Under the pieces are notes generated by a model. It did not search any database. It saw only the letters and a list, made by a program, of their open reading frames with translations, and was not told the origin of the DNA. A stretch of DNA of 64,000 nucleotides from Anaerobacillus isosaccharinicus (GTDB lineage: Bacteria; Bacillota; Bacilli; Bacillales; Anaerobacillaceae), in the NCBI RefSeq assembly GCF_001866075.3, contig NZ_CP063356.1, positions 2,656,164-2,720,163 on the forward strand, given 5' to 3'. Below are positions 1 to 8,732 of this stretch, in pieces; the stretch's first letter is position 1; each line of letters starts with the position of its first letter. A program made the position numbers and the translations under genes.

Positions 1-93
1 AGATAGTCGGGTTATTTGAATTCCATCAGGATATTCAGATAACATATCTAAAATTGTTAATGCCCGCTCAATTGATTGTACATTGTTACTCAT
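1..93 (-). CDS. IclR-family transcriptional regulator, N-terminal part (cut by window edge)
   Basis: Only the first 31 codons are visible, reading out of the window on the minus strand. They begin MSNNVQSIERALTIL and match the start of the IclR winged-helix DNA-binding domain (VQSIERALxIL, then a short helix before the recognition helix). A good ribosome site (AGAGGGATAAGG) lies just before the ATG. The gene diverges from the uronate operon starting at 422, so it is probably that operon's regulator, as KdgR-type IclR proteins are in other bacteria. The effector is inferred to be a keto-deoxy uronate. Confidence 0.8.
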   Translation of the reverse strand, partial: MSNNVQSIERALTILDMLSEYPDGIQITRLS

Positions 94-124
94 CCTTATC
101 CCTCTCTTACTTTTGGATTAATAA

Positions 125-143
125 AATGGAACTCTGTTTCATT
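125..143. promoter_or_regulatory. IclR/KdgR-like operator palindrome
   Basis: AATGGAAC-TCT-GTTTCATT is an inverted repeat matching at seven of eight positions around a 3-nt centre. It resembles KdgR-type IclR boxes (GAAAC...GTTTC). It lies 32 nt upstream of the divergent IclR start, so it is well placed for autoregulation. Confidence 0.5.
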
Positions 144-167
144 AAATGATACTCTATTTAACCAATT

Positions 168-185
168 TTGTAAACCGGTAAACAA
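168..185. promoter_or_regulatory. Possible LacI-type operator (ACCGGT-centred dyad)
   Basis: TTGTAAACCGGTAAACAA has ACCGGT at its centre and TTGT/ACAA ends, similar to LacI-family operators (AAACCGGTTT). The inner AA steps break perfect symmetry. The function is a guess based on its place in the divergent regulatory region. Confidence 0.3.
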
Positions 186-323
186 TTTTTATCACTAAAT
201 ATGACTTTTTTGTGAAAAATCCAATTTAAACGTCTTAAATTTGTGGTTAAAAAGTGCAAAAAACATAGGTAAAAACACAACTTTTCTCTGAAATTTTGTG
301 TTTTTTTTTAAAAAAAAGGGTTA

Positions 324-351
324 TTGACAACAACGTTGAAAGCGCTATAAT
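324..351 (+). promoter_or_regulatory. Promoter of the uronate operon with overlapping cre-like site
   Basis: TTGACA at 324-329 and TATAAT at 346-351 are separated by 16 nt, a near-consensus sigma-A promoter. TTGAAAGCGCTATAA (336-350) matches the CcpA cre consensus WTGNAANCGNWNNCW at all but one fixed position and covers the -10 box, so carbon catabolite repression is likely. The promoter shows that translation of the first gene starts downstream, at 422. Confidence 0.65.
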
Positions 352-366
352 TAAATTAATAGAACA

Positions 367-387
367 GCGTTCCACGATGCGGAACGC
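367..387. promoter_or_regulatory. Perfect inverted repeat downstream of the promoter (IclR-type operator candidate)
   Basis: GCGTTCC-ACGATGC-GGAACGC has 7-bp perfect arms. The GTTCC...GGAAC pattern is typical of IclR-family operators. It lies about 20 nt past the -10 box in the operon leader, suited to a repressor roadblock. It is distinct from the 125-143 palindrome. Confidence 0.5.
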
Positions 388-421
388 CATTAGTTCTAAC
401 TTAATACATAGGGGTGTGATT

Positions 422-1423
422 ATGTCACGAACTAAAGTTATTATTACAGATCTTGATCATGACAATATTCATATAGAAACAAAGTTGTTTCAAGATTATT
501 CGATACCATTTGAATTAAAGCAGTGTAAAACAGAAGATGAATTAATTAACGAGTGCCAAGGGGCAACTGCTTTTGCAATTCAATATGCTCCAATTACAAA
601 AAAGGTTATAGAGAGTTTACCAGATTTAAGATTGGTAGTTCGCTATGGTGTTGGAGTTAATACGGTAGATTTGGAAGCGGCTACAGCCTATGGAGTTCAA
701 ATTTGTAATATTCCGGATTACGGAACTCACGAGGTAGCAGATCATGCACTTGCAATGATGCTTAGCCTCACTAGGAAAATCACTCAAATGAATAATTTGA
801 TCCGAAACGGTATTTGGGACTATCAAAAGAGTATTCCTGTCTTTCGACATAGTGAACAAATTATAGGAGTAATAGGCTTAGGTAGAATAGGAACAGCCTT
901 TGCACAAAAAGCTCATTCGCTAGGTTGTAAGGTTATTGGATTTGATCTTAACAAAAAACAAAACAATCGAAGTAAGTTTGTTGAAATGGTTTCATTTCAA
1001 GAATTAATAGAGCAATCAGATGTAATTTCTATACATTGTCCATTAGAAACAGCTGAGGATTTAATTAATGAGCAGCAGTTAATGAGCATGAAGTCAACTG
1101 CTTACCTGATAAATGTATCTAGGGGCGGTATTGTAAATGAAAAAGCTCTTGATAAGGCTCTAAGTGAAGGATGGATTGCAGGGGCTGCTGTAGATGTTGC
1201 CAAAACAGAACCAATAGCTGTCGAATCACCGTTGCTAAAGCATGATAATTTCTTATGCACACCTCACATGGGGTGGTATTCAGAGCAATCCGCAAAAGAA
1301 TTAAAACGTAAGGTTGCTGAGGAAGTTATTAGATTTTTACAAAACGAGAAAGTACATTATCCGGTAAATACTCCAAATGGAGATATTATACAAAAACGAA
1401 ATAAAGGTGGGTTTGGTTTATGA
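422..1423 (+). CDS. D-2-hydroxyacid dehydrogenase (CtBP/SerA-like)
   Basis: NAD-dependent 2-hydroxyacid dehydrogenase of 333 residues, the normal length for the C-terminal-binding-protein-like group. Visible signatures are the NAD-binding GLGRIG (V-I-G-L-G-R-I-G) near the middle, the NVSRGGIVNE segment with the substrate-binding region, and a late TPHMGW with the catalytic histidine. The ATG at 422 is chosen because AGGGGTGTGA precedes it and the operon promoter lies upstream of it; the frame is open back to 296, but that part overlaps the promoter. First gene of the uronate operon; its stop overlaps the dctP start (ATGA). The actual substrate is unknown. Reduction or oxidation of a uronate-derived hydroxyacid is inferred from context. 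Confidence 0.85.
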   Translation: MSRTKVIITDLDHDNIHIETKLFQDYSIPFELKQCKTEDELINECQGATAFAIQYAPITKKVIESLPDLRLVVRYGVGVNTVDLEAATAYGVQICNIPDYGTHEVADHALAMMLSLTRKITQMNNLIRNGIWDYQKSIPVFRHSEQIIGVIGLGRIGTAFAQKAHSLGCKVIGFDLNKKQNNRSKFVEMVSFQELIEQSDVISIHCPLETAEDLINEQQLMSMKSTAYLINVSRGGIVNEKALDKALSEGWIAGAAVDVAKTEPIAVESPLLKHDNFLCTPHMGWYSEQSAKELKRKVAEEVIRFLQNEKVHYPVNTPNGDIIQKRNKGGFGL

Positions 1424-2466
1424 GAAAAAAAACATTAGCATTATTAATTACACTTCTACTAGCGATCGTAGCAGTAGTAGGTTGTGGAGGTTCAGAGAAA
1501 TCAAATAGTGAACCACAAACAGGCGGTACAGATACAGAAGCGCCAGCAAATGTAAAAACAAAAGAATTAAAGTTAGCTTTTAACCAACCAGAAAATCATC
1601 CACAGTATAAAGCAATGGAAGAATTAAGTGAAAAATTTGCAGAACAAACAAATAATGAGTATAAAATTGAGATTTTTCCAAATGAATTACTAGGATCACA
1701 ACGTGAAACGATCGAATTAGTTCAATCAGGAACAATCGCAATGTCGATTGTGGCAGGAAGCTTAATGGAGAACTTTAATCCAGATTATACGGTGTTCAAC
1801 CTTCCTTATGTATACGACAGTCAAGAGCACCAAATGTCAGTATTAAACAATCAAGAAATCGTAGGTGAACTTTTCCGTTCTACTGAATCACAAGGGATGT
1901 TCGTATTAGGTACCTTCCACGGTGGGACTCGTAACGTTTATACGAAGAAGCCAGTATTTTCGCCAGCCGATCTAAAAGGAATGAAAATTCGTGTAATGGA
2001 AAGTGATACGAACATTAAGATGATGGCAGCTATGGGTGGTACAGGAACACCAATGGGCCAAGGTGAAGTATATACAGCAATCCAATCCGGTGTACTAGAC
2101 GGCGGAGAAAATAATGAGTTAATTTACTCAAACTTGAAGCATGTAGAAGTAGCACCACACTTTACGTATACACAGCACTTAATGATCCCAGACTACTTAA
2201 TTACGAATTCAGACGTATTCAATAAGATGAGTGCCGAGCACCAAGCGATTTTTATGGAACTATTCCAAGAAGCAGTAGATTATGCAATTGAATTATGGGA
2301 TGTAGATGTGGAAACAGCAAAAGCTGCAGCAGAAGCAGCAGGAGGAACATTCCACACTGTAGATATTAAGATTTTCCAAGACGAAGTTCTACCTCTTCAT
2401 GATGAAAAAGTAGTGGGAGATACTGCTAAAGCGTTATATGAAAAGGTAAGACAAGCCGCTAAATAA
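1420..2466 (+). CDS. dctP: TRAP transporter substrate-binding lipoprotein DctP
   Basis: Extracytoplasmic solute receptor of a tripartite ATP-independent periplasmic (TRAP) transporter, 348 residues. It has a lipoprotein signal: basic MRKK, a hydrophobic stretch, and Cys22 in VVGC, so the mature protein is lipid-anchored on the outside of the membrane. The DctP family core follows (LKLAFNQPENHP, then LPYVYDS and the GLKGMKIRV-like segment around residues 185-195, including the conserved Arg that binds the substrate carboxylate). Translationally coupled to the gene before it and followed by dctQ and dctM. The operon context points to an unsaturated or keto-deoxy uronate as ligand. Confidence 0.93.
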   Translation: MRKKTLALLITLLLAIVAVVGCGGSEKSNSEPQTGGTDTEAPANVKTKELKLAFNQPENHPQYKAMEELSEKFAEQTNNEYKIEIFPNELLGSQRETIELVQSGTIAMSIVAGSLMENFNPDYTVFNLPYVYDSQEHQMSVLNNQEIVGELFRSTESQGMFVLGTFHGGTRNVYTKKPVFSPADLKGMKIRVMESDTNIKMMAAMGGTGTPMGQGEVYTAIQSGVLDGGENNELIYSNLKHVEVAPHFTYTQHLMIPDYLITNSDVFNKMSAEHQAIFMELFQEAVDYAIELWDVDVETAKAAAEAAGGTFHTVDIKIFQDEVLPLHDEKVVGDTAKALYEKVRQAAK

Positions 2467-2480
2467 TTGGAGTGATAGCC

Positions 2481-2963
2481 ATGTCGGTTATAAAAAAATA
2501 TTTAGATAAAGTATTAGGATCGTTTTGCATCATGCTATTTGCCTTCTTAGTTCTCCTTGTTACTTGGCAAGTCTTTACTAGGTTTGTCTTAAATAATCCT
2601 AGTGTAATTTCCGAGGAACTTGCAAAATACTGTTTTGTTTGGCTTGTATTATTTGGTTCAGCCTTTGTCTTTGGTGAACGTGGTCATATGGCAATTGAAT
2701 TTCTAAAAGATAAATTGCCTGAAAAAATAAAATCAGTAGTGGAAATTTTTATTGAATTAGTAATCATTGTTTTCGCGACTCTAGTGTTAATAAAAGGTGG
2801 CTTTGATGCAACTTCTATGACTATGGGCCAATTGTCGGCTGCTCTTCAAATACCAATAGGCTACTTGTATGCAGCTTTGCCAACTAGTGGAGTAATTATT
2901 GTCTTCTATTGTGTTAATAACATCTTTGAAAATGTTGGTAAATTAAAAAGCGTTCAAAACTAA
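2481..2963 (+). CDS. dctQ: TRAP transporter small permease DctQ
   Basis: Small four-helix membrane subunit of the TRAP transporter, 160 residues. Hydrophobic segments lie at about residues 13-36, 50-70, 85-108 and 125-148. The WQVFTRFVLNNPSVISEELAKY stretch after the first helix is typical of DctQ (paired Arg and Glu). The ATG at 2481 is preferred over an in-frame GTG at 2472 because the GGAG ribosome site covers the GTG. It joins DctP and DctM in Na+-driven uptake. Confidence 0.88.
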   Translation: MSVIKKYLDKVLGSFCIMLFAFLVLLVTWQVFTRFVLNNPSVISEELAKYCFVWLVLFGSAFVFGERGHMAIEFLKDKLPEKIKSVVEIFIELVIIVFATLVLIKGGFDATSMTMGQLSAALQIPIGYLYAALPTSGVIIVFYCVNNIFENVGKLKSVQN

Positions 2964-2996
2964 TAACGTGCTTATTGGTAGAAGGGAGTCGATCAT

Positions 2997-4304
2997 ATGG
3001 ATGCAGCAGTTCAGGTTGCATTAATCTTGTTAGTTATCGTAGGGGTATTACTATTAATTGGAACCCCCATTAGTATTAGTATCGGTATAGGTTCAGCAGT
3101 TGCCATATTATCTTTGATGGACTTAGATAAGGCAATGATTACATCATCACAACGAATGTTTACGGGGATAAACTCTTTTTCACTGCTTGCAATACCATTT
3201 TTCATCCTAGCTGGTGTCATTATGAATAATGGAGGAATTGCCATTAGGTTAGTGAATTGTGCCAAGGTTGTAAGTGGGAGGTTACCTGGATCTCTTGCAC
3301 ATACGAATATTGTTGCTAATATGCTTTTTGGTTCAATTAGTGGATCTGCTGTTGCCGCTGCGGCGGCAGTTGGTGGGACAATGTCTCCTCTTCAGGAAAA
3401 AGAAGGTTACAAAAGAGAATTTAGCGCCGCAGTAAACATCGCCTCTGCTCCTGCTGGTATGCTTATTCCACCGAGTAATACATTAATAGTTTACTCATTA
3501 GTCAGTGGTGGTACCTCTGTTGCAGCTCTTTTTATGGCTGGATATCTCCCAGGTCTTCTATGGGGACTAGGTTGTATGATCGTAGCTTACTTTTTAGCAA
3601 GAAAGTATGGCTATAAAAATGATAATGGAATAAGTTTTAAGCAAGCTTTACTCGTATTTTTAGACGCCATACCAAGTCTCTTGTTAATTGTTATCGTAAT
3701 CGGTGGGATTATTGGTGGAGTATTTACAGCTACAGAAGGCTCAGCGATTGCAGTTGTATACGCCTTATTGTTGTCATTTATCTATCGAACGATAAAAGTT
3801 AGGGATTTGCCGAAAATATTGTTAGATTCAACCAGAACAACAGCGATTGTTATTTTTATGATTGGTGTTTCATCGATTATGTCATGGGTAATGGCATTTA
3901 CAAATATTCCAGGGATGCTAGCACAAGCGTTGTTAGATTTTACAAGCAACCCTATTATGATCCTTTTGATCATGAACTTAATCCTACTCGTAATCGGAAC
4001 TTTTATGGATCCTACACCAGCGGTATTAATCTTCACACCAATTTTATTACCAATAGCGCTGAGTTTAGGAATTGATCCAGTTCATTTTGGAATTCTGATG
4101 GTCTTTAATTTGTGTATTGGTACAATTACGCCACCAGTGGGACCGGTTCTCTTCGTTGGATGTAAGGTAGCCAACTTAAAAATAGAAAATGTCATAAGGC
4201 CACTATTACCATTTTTCGCAGTAGCTGTTGTTATGTTACTAATAATTACGTTTATTCCAGAAATATCATTAACTATTCCAAGACTTTTAGACTTAATTAA
4301 ATAA
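2997..4304 (+). CDS. dctM: TRAP transporter large permease DctM
   Basis: Large, twelve-helix, ion-coupled permease of the TRAP system, 435 residues, full length for the family. Typical DctM features include FSLLAIPFFILAG near residue 60, the small-residue-rich GSISGSAVAAAAAVG, and IPPSN near residue 155 with a related ITPPVGP motif in the second half, reflecting the internal repeat. AGAAGGGAG precedes the ATG. It follows dctQ by 33 nt. Confidence 0.93.
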   Translation: MDAAVQVALILLVIVGVLLLIGTPISISIGIGSAVAILSLMDLDKAMITSSQRMFTGINSFSLLAIPFFILAGVIMNNGGIAIRLVNCAKVVSGRLPGSLAHTNIVANMLFGSISGSAVAAAAAVGGTMSPLQEKEGYKREFSAAVNIASAPAGMLIPPSNTLIVYSLVSGGTSVAALFMAGYLPGLLWGLGCMIVAYFLARKYGYKNDNGISFKQALLVFLDAIPSLLLIVIVIGGIIGGVFTATEGSAIAVVYALLLSFIYRTIKVRDLPKILLDSTRTTAIVIFMIGVSSIMSWVMAFTNIPGMLAQALLDFTSNPIMILLIMNLILLVIGTFMDPTPAVLIFTPILLPIALSLGIDPVHFGILMVFNLCIGTITPPVGPVLFVGCKVANLKIENVIRPLLPFFAVAVVMLLIITFIPEISLTIPRLLDLIK

Positions 4305-4331
4305 AGCTTGGCTCTACGTTCATACTAACGA

Positions 4332-4376
4332 AAGGGTACTTGTAGTGTGAAAACATGAAAAAGACCCTTATTTTTA
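4332..4376 (+). terminator. Weak hairpin between dctM and kdgK (possible attenuator or processing site)
   Basis: AAGGGT (4332-4337) can pair with ACCCTT (4364-4369), followed by ATTTTT. The stem is only 6 bp with a 26-nt loop, so strong termination is doubtful. It may trim expression of the downstream metabolic genes relative to the transporter. Confidence 0.25.
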
Positions 4377-4406
4377 ACAAATATTTACAATATGAGGAAG
4401 ATGACT

Positions 4407-5357
4407 ATGAAAAAAAAGATAATTACGATAGGCGAAGCAATGGGTTTATTTGTTGCAGATCAGATTGGTAACCTAGAGGATGTAGATAAATTTACACGTT
4501 ACATTGCGGGAGCGGAATTTAATGTGTGTGTTGGATTAGCTCGATTAAACCATGATGCTTATTATGTAACGATGGTTGGTCATGATCCTATTGGAAAGTT
4601 CATTAAAAAATTTATTGAAAAAGAAAACATTAAAAGTGACTTTGTGTATGAAAATGATAAATCTTTTACTGGATTAATGATGAAGGAACGAACGCTTACT
4701 GGTGATCCTTATGTAGCTAGCTTTCGAAAGGGTAGTGCAGCATCAAAGCTTAGTTTAGAGTACTTTACTAATTTTCAGCTTAATAGCTTTGACCTTGTAC
4801 ATCTTAGCGGCATATTCTTAGCCCTTTCTCCTGAAACAAAGGCTGTCTCTCACTTTTTTGCGGATGAAGCAAAGAAAAATGGAAAAATCATTACCTTTGA
4901 TCCTAATTTGAGATTTAACCTTTGGGAAAGTCAGGAAGAAATGAAAAATACGATTAATGAATTAGCATTTAAATGTGACATTATTATGCCAGGAATAGCT
5001 GAAGGCAAAATATTGACTGGATCAGATCAGCCTGAAGAAATTGCTAACTTTTATCTTTCTAATCATGCCAAGCTTGTGGTAATTAAACTAGGCGAAAAAG
5101 GTGCTTATGTTAAAGGTATCGATCAACCCGGAATGTTTGTTAGAGGTTTTAAAGTAGATGAAGTTATTGATACAGTAGGGGCCGGAGATGGTTTTGCTGT
5201 AGGTGTCATTAGTGGTTTGGTAGAAGGCCTTTCTATTGAAGAGGCTGTAACAAGAGGTAATGCAATAGGAGCTATTCAACTGTTATCTCCTAGTGATAAT
5301 GAAGGTTTACCAACGAAAGAACAAATTGACCAATTTATTTTATCGGAAAGAGTATAG
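4407..5357 (+). CDS. kdgK: 2-keto-3-deoxygluconate kinase (PfkB family)
   Basis: Phosphorylates 2-keto-3-deoxygluconate (KDG) to KDPG. The 316-residue protein has the PfkB fold: an N-terminal GEAMG motif, the substrate-binding GAEFNVCVGLARL near residue 35, and the C-terminal PfkB signature DTVGAGDGFAVG with the catalytic Asp. Among three in-frame ATGs (4392, 4401, 4407) the last is chosen because GAGGAAG sits 6 nt before it. KdgA, the aldolase using its product, lies in the same operon, which supports KDG over other sugars. Confidence 0.88.
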   Translation: MKKKIITIGEAMGLFVADQIGNLEDVDKFTRYIAGAEFNVCVGLARLNHDAYYVTMVGHDPIGKFIKKFIEKENIKSDFVYENDKSFTGLMMKERTLTGDPYVASFRKGSAASKLSLEYFTNFQLNSFDLVHLSGIFLALSPETKAVSHFFADEAKKNGKIITFDPNLRFNLWESQEEMKNTINELAFKCDIIMPGIAEGKILTGSDQPEEIANFYLSNHAKLVVIKLGEKGAYVKGIDQPGMFVRGFKVDEVIDTVGAGDGFAVGVISGLVEGLSIEEAVTRGNAIGAIQLLSPSDNEGLPTKEQIDQFILSERV

Positions 5358-5386
5358 GCGAATCTTTATACAAGGAAGTGTCGAAG

Positions 5387-6391
5387 GTGAAGGCAATTAT
5401 ATATGAAGGGGCAAATACTATTTCTGTTTCAGAAAAAGAAATTCCTGAAGTAAGAGAGGGATGGGCTCTAATTAAAACCTCTCATGTAGGTATTTGTGGA
5501 ACTGATTTAAATATCTACGCTGGAGCACATCCAAGAGCAACTGCTCCACTAGTAATGGGTCATGAATTTTCAGGTTATATAGTAGCTGGCCATCCGACCT
5601 TACAGGAAGGAACTCGTGTCACGGTAAATCCCTTGCTCACATGTGGGACTTGTACACCATGTGTGACGGGTCAAAGTCATGTATGTGAAACATTGAAATT
5701 AGTAGGAATTGATTGTGACGGGGCAATGGCAGAATATGTCTTAGCTCCAATAGATCGTATTCTCCCTTTATCCGCAGACTTATCTAGTAAACTAGCCGCA
5801 TTAATGGAACCTGTTGCAGTTGCGGTTCATGCAGCAAGACAAGGTAGTTACATTCCTGGAGATAGTGTCGTCGTTTTTGGCGGGGGTACGATTGGATTAT
5901 GTGTGGCTATGACCTTAAAAAGTTATGGGGCTTCAAATATTATGATTGTTGAGCCAAACCAATTACGTATCAAGAAAATCGAAGAGTTAGGCTTTATAAC
6001 AATTAATCCATTAACGGAAAACGTGAAGGATATGATTATGAAGAATACTCGTGGAGTAGGTGCAGATTTTGTGATTGATTGTGCTGGCCACCCTTCAGTA
6101 GTTCCACAGTTAACAGAAACTGTAAAGGTTCGAGGGAAAATTATCATTGTTGCAGCTTACAAGAAGCCACCAGAAGTGAACCTTTTACAAGGAATGTTCA
6201 AGGAATTGACTATGAGTTTCGTTAGAGTATATACAGAAAAAGATTTTCAATTGGCTCAAGACCTGCTTGAAAAAGAGCCGGCTTTTGAAAAAATCATCAC
6301 CCATGTCCTTCCAGTTGAGGAAGCTCAAGATGGCTTTGATTTATTAACGAATGCTTCTGATGCGATTAAGGTCATGTATCGCTTCGACTAA
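5387..6391 (+). CDS. Zinc-dependent alcohol dehydrogenase (MDR family)
   Basis: Medium-chain dehydrogenase/reductase, 334 residues. It carries the catalytic-zinc region GICGTDLN and GHEFSG, the four-Cys structural zinc lobe (CGTCTPCVTGQSHVC), and the NAD-binding GGGTIGLC. It is most like threonine or sorbitol/polyol dehydrogenases; the true substrate is not evident. The GTG at 5387 is chosen (AAGGAA nine nt upstream); an in-frame GTG at 5378 abuts that same ribosome site. Its place between kdgK and kduD suggests oxidation of a sugar acid or its reduced form, by inference. Confidence 0.8.
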   Translation: MKAIIYEGANTISVSEKEIPEVREGWALIKTSHVGICGTDLNIYAGAHPRATAPLVMGHEFSGYIVAGHPTLQEGTRVTVNPLLTCGTCTPCVTGQSHVCETLKLVGIDCDGAMAEYVLAPIDRILPLSADLSSKLAALMEPVAVAVHAARQGSYIPGDSVVVFGGGTIGLCVAMTLKSYGASNIMIVEPNQLRIKKIEELGFITINPLTENVKDMIMKNTRGVGADFVIDCAGHPSVVPQLTETVKVRGKIIIVAAYKKPPEVNLLQGMFKELTMSFVRVYTEKDFQLAQDLLEKEPAFEKIITHVLPVEEAQDGFDLLTNASDAIKVMYRFD

Positions 6392-6409
6392 GATTGGAAG
6401 GAGTCTCTA

Positions 6410-7165
6410 ATGACTAATTTATTTGACTTAAGTGGAAAAGTAGCAGTTGTAACAGGTGGTACGAGAGGTCTAGGAAAGGATATGGCATTAGGCTTAGCAA
6501 GTGCAGGTGCTGATGTAGTTATCATTGGAAGAAATGTAGATCCTCTTGTTGTGAAAGAAATTGAAAATAAAGGTGTTAGAGCTCTAGGTATCAGCTTTGA
6601 TTTATTAGATTTTGATCATTATGATGATTTAATTGATCAGATTGTTAATGAGATGGGTCATATTGATATTTTATTAAACAACGCTGGTGTACAGAAACGT
6701 CATCCATCTGTTGACTTTCCTAAAGATGATTGGGACTTTGTTATGAATGTAAATGCCAATGCAGTGTTTTTTATGTGCCAAAAGGTTGGAAAGCTAATGC
6801 TAGAAAAGGGTTATGGCAAAATTATAAATATTGCGTCATTACTTTCATTTCAAGGTGGCCTTACGGTTCCAGCTTATGCTGCAAGTAAAGGGGCAGTTAT
6901 GCAGTTTACAAAATCCCTATCTAATGAATGGGCCAAGTATGGAATTAATGTAAATTGTATAGCACCTGGCTATATGGAAACAGATATGAATACAGCTTTA
7001 ATAGCTGATGAAAAAAGAAACACACAAATATTAGAAAGAATTCCATCTGGTCGTTGGGGTAAACCCGAAGATATGAAAGGTGCAGCCATTTTTCTAGCTT
7101 CTTCTGCCTCTGATTATGTAAATGGTTTTACAATGGCAGTCGATGGAGGTTGGCTTGGCAGATAA
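6410..7165 (+). CDS. kduD: KduD-type SDR dehydrogenase, copy 1
   Basis: Short-chain dehydrogenase, 251 residues, the length of KduD (2-deoxy-D-gluconate 3-dehydrogenase / 2,5-diketo-3-deoxygluconate reductase). TGGTRGLG forms the NAD(P) loop, NNAG is present, and the catalytic Ser (NIASLLSFQGG) and YAASKGA Tyr-x-x-x-Lys are intact. The IASLLSFQGG and C-terminal YVNGFTMAVDGGW segments are typical of KduD. It acts after KduI to give KDG. GGAAGGAG precedes the ATG. A second paralogue lies at 8733-9509. Confidence 0.85.
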   Translation: MTNLFDLSGKVAVVTGGTRGLGKDMALGLASAGADVVIIGRNVDPLVVKEIENKGVRALGISFDLLDFDHYDDLIDQIVNEMGHIDILLNNAGVQKRHPSVDFPKDDWDFVMNVNANAVFFMCQKVGKLMLEKGYGKIINIASLLSFQGGLTVPAYAASKGAVMQFTKSLSNEWAKYGINVNCIAPGYMETDMNTALIADEKRNTQILERIPSGRWGKPEDMKGAAIFLASSASDYVNGFTMAVDGGWLGR

Positions 7166-7200
7166 CAAAATTAAATTTTAAAAAGGAGAGAGATTAAAAA

Positions 7201-8037
7201 ATGAAAATGGAAACAAGATATTCGACACACCCAGAACATACGAAAACAATGGGAACGGATGAGTTAAGAAAACATTATTTAGTAGAGGAATTATTCGTTG
7301 CTGGTGAAATCAAACTTGTTTATTCAATGGAAGATCGCACGATTATTGGTGGGATTACACCAGATTCAGCTCCTATTGCTTTAGAGGGCTCAGATCAAAT
7401 TAAAGCTGACTATTTTTTAGAGCGTAGAGAAGTTGGAATAATTAACGTAGGTGGCAATGGAAAAGTTGTGGTTGATGGTGAAGAGTACAAAATGGAAAAC
7501 AAGGATTGTTTATATGTAGGACTTGGAAAAAAAGAATTACTTTTTTCAAGTGAGAGCACTAGTGATTTGGCGAAGTTTTATATCTTTTCTGCGCCAGCTC
7601 ACAAGGAATACCCTATTCAGCAGGTATCATTTAAGGATATTGAAGGAAATAGACTTGGTTCACAAGAAAGTGCTAACGATCGTGTTATTCGCCGTATGAT
7701 ACATAACGATGGTATTCAAAGCTGTCAGGTTGTCATGGGGATGACTCAATTAAATAACGGAAGTGTCTGGAACTCTATGCCTACTCATACTCATGATCGC
7801 AGAATGGAAGCATACTTATACATCGATCTAGATGAAAATGCTAGAATGTTCCATTTCATGGGTGAACCGACAGAAACAAGACATCTTGTTATGAAAAATG
7901 AACAAGCAGTAATTTCACCACCATGGTCGATTCATTGTGGTTGTGCAACTAGTAACTATACGTTTGTATGGGCGATGGCTGGAGAGAACAAAACGTATAC
8001 AGATATGGATCAAGTAACAATGGATCAAATAAAATAA
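7201..8037 (+). CDS. kduI: 5-keto-4-deoxyuronate isomerase KduI
   Basis: Isomerises 4-deoxy-L-threo-5-hexosulose uronate to 3-deoxy-D-glycero-2,5-hexodiulosonate. At 278 residues it is full length for this cupin-fold zinc enzyme. The start MKMETRYSTHPEH and the middle MPTHTHDRRMEAYLY, holding the metal-binding His-x-His and Glu, are diagnostic, and a later SIHCG gives a further His. AAGGAGAGAG precedes the ATG. Its presence is the clearest proof that the operon handles unsaturated uronates. Confidence 0.95.
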   Translation: MKMETRYSTHPEHTKTMGTDELRKHYLVEELFVAGEIKLVYSMEDRTIIGGITPDSAPIALEGSDQIKADYFLERREVGIINVGGNGKVVVDGEEYKMENKDCLYVGLGKKELLFSSESTSDLAKFYIFSAPAHKEYPIQQVSFKDIEGNRLGSQESANDRVIRRMIHNDGIQSCQVVMGMTQLNNGSVWNSMPTHTHDRRMEAYLYIDLDENARMFHFMGEPTETRHLVMKNEQAVISPPWSIHCGCATSNYTFVWAMAGENKTYTDMDQVTMDQIK

Positions 8038-8065
8038 ACTTTCTTATTTAGGAAAGGAACATACT

Positions 8066-8722
8066 ATGAAAAAAATAAAGACACTATTACAAATTTCTGA
8101 AACGGGCATTGTAGCAGTAGTTCGAGCAGATTCAGCTTCTGAAGCGATAGATATTTCAAATGCTTGTATCGAGGGTGGCATAAAAACGATTGAAGTTACT
8201 TACACCACACCTGATGCAGACTTAGCAATTAAAGAGCTAGTAAAGCTATATAACGAACAAAGTGACATAGTGGTTGGTGCAGGAACAGTGTTAGATGAGA
8301 CGACTGCAAGATTAGCCATACTAGCAGGGGCCGAATTTATCGTTAGTCCAGCTTTTGATAAGTCAGTAGCAAAGCTTTGTAATCTTTATCGGATTCCATT
8401 TATGCCAGGGTGCCTAACTATTGGTGAAATGAAAGAAGCACTTACTTATGGAGCAGATGTAATAAAGCTATTTCCAGGAAGTGTTGTAAGTCCAGATTAT
8501 GTAAAGGCGGTTAAAGCGCCTTTACCACAAGCGGATATTATGCCAACTGGGGGAGTAAGTCTAGATAACATTGGTGAATGGCTTCATAGTGGGTGTATTG
8601 CTGTTGGTGTAGGGGGTAATTTAGTAAATGCAGCAAAAAAAGATGGAGATTATCAGAAAGTTATTCAACTTGCAAAGCAATATGTAAATAAAGTACAAGA
8701 TGCAAGAAATCAAAAACAATAG
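8066..8722 (+). CDS. kdgA: KDG/KDPG (KHG) aldolase
   Basis: Class I aldolase that splits KDPG to pyruvate and glyceraldehyde-3-phosphate, 218 residues. Seen: GIVAVVRAD at the start, GGIKTIEVTYTTP with the catalytic Glu, GAGTVLD, and ADVIKLFPGS with the Schiff-base Lys; MPTGGV and GVGGNLV form the phosphate site. AGGAAAGGAAC precedes the ATG. It completes the route from kduI, kduD and kdgK to central metabolism. Confidence 0.93.
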   Translation: MKKIKTLLQISETGIVAVVRADSASEAIDISNACIEGGIKTIEVTYTTPDADLAIKELVKLYNEQSDIVVGAGTVLDETTARLAILAGAEFIVSPAFDKSVAKLCNLYRIPFMPGCLTIGEMKEALTYGADVIKLFPGSVVSPDYVKAVKAPLPQADIMPTGGVSLDNIGEWLHSGCIAVGVGGNLVNAAKKDGDYQKVIQLAKQYVNKVQDARNQKQ

Positions 8723-8732
8723 GGGTGCTAAC

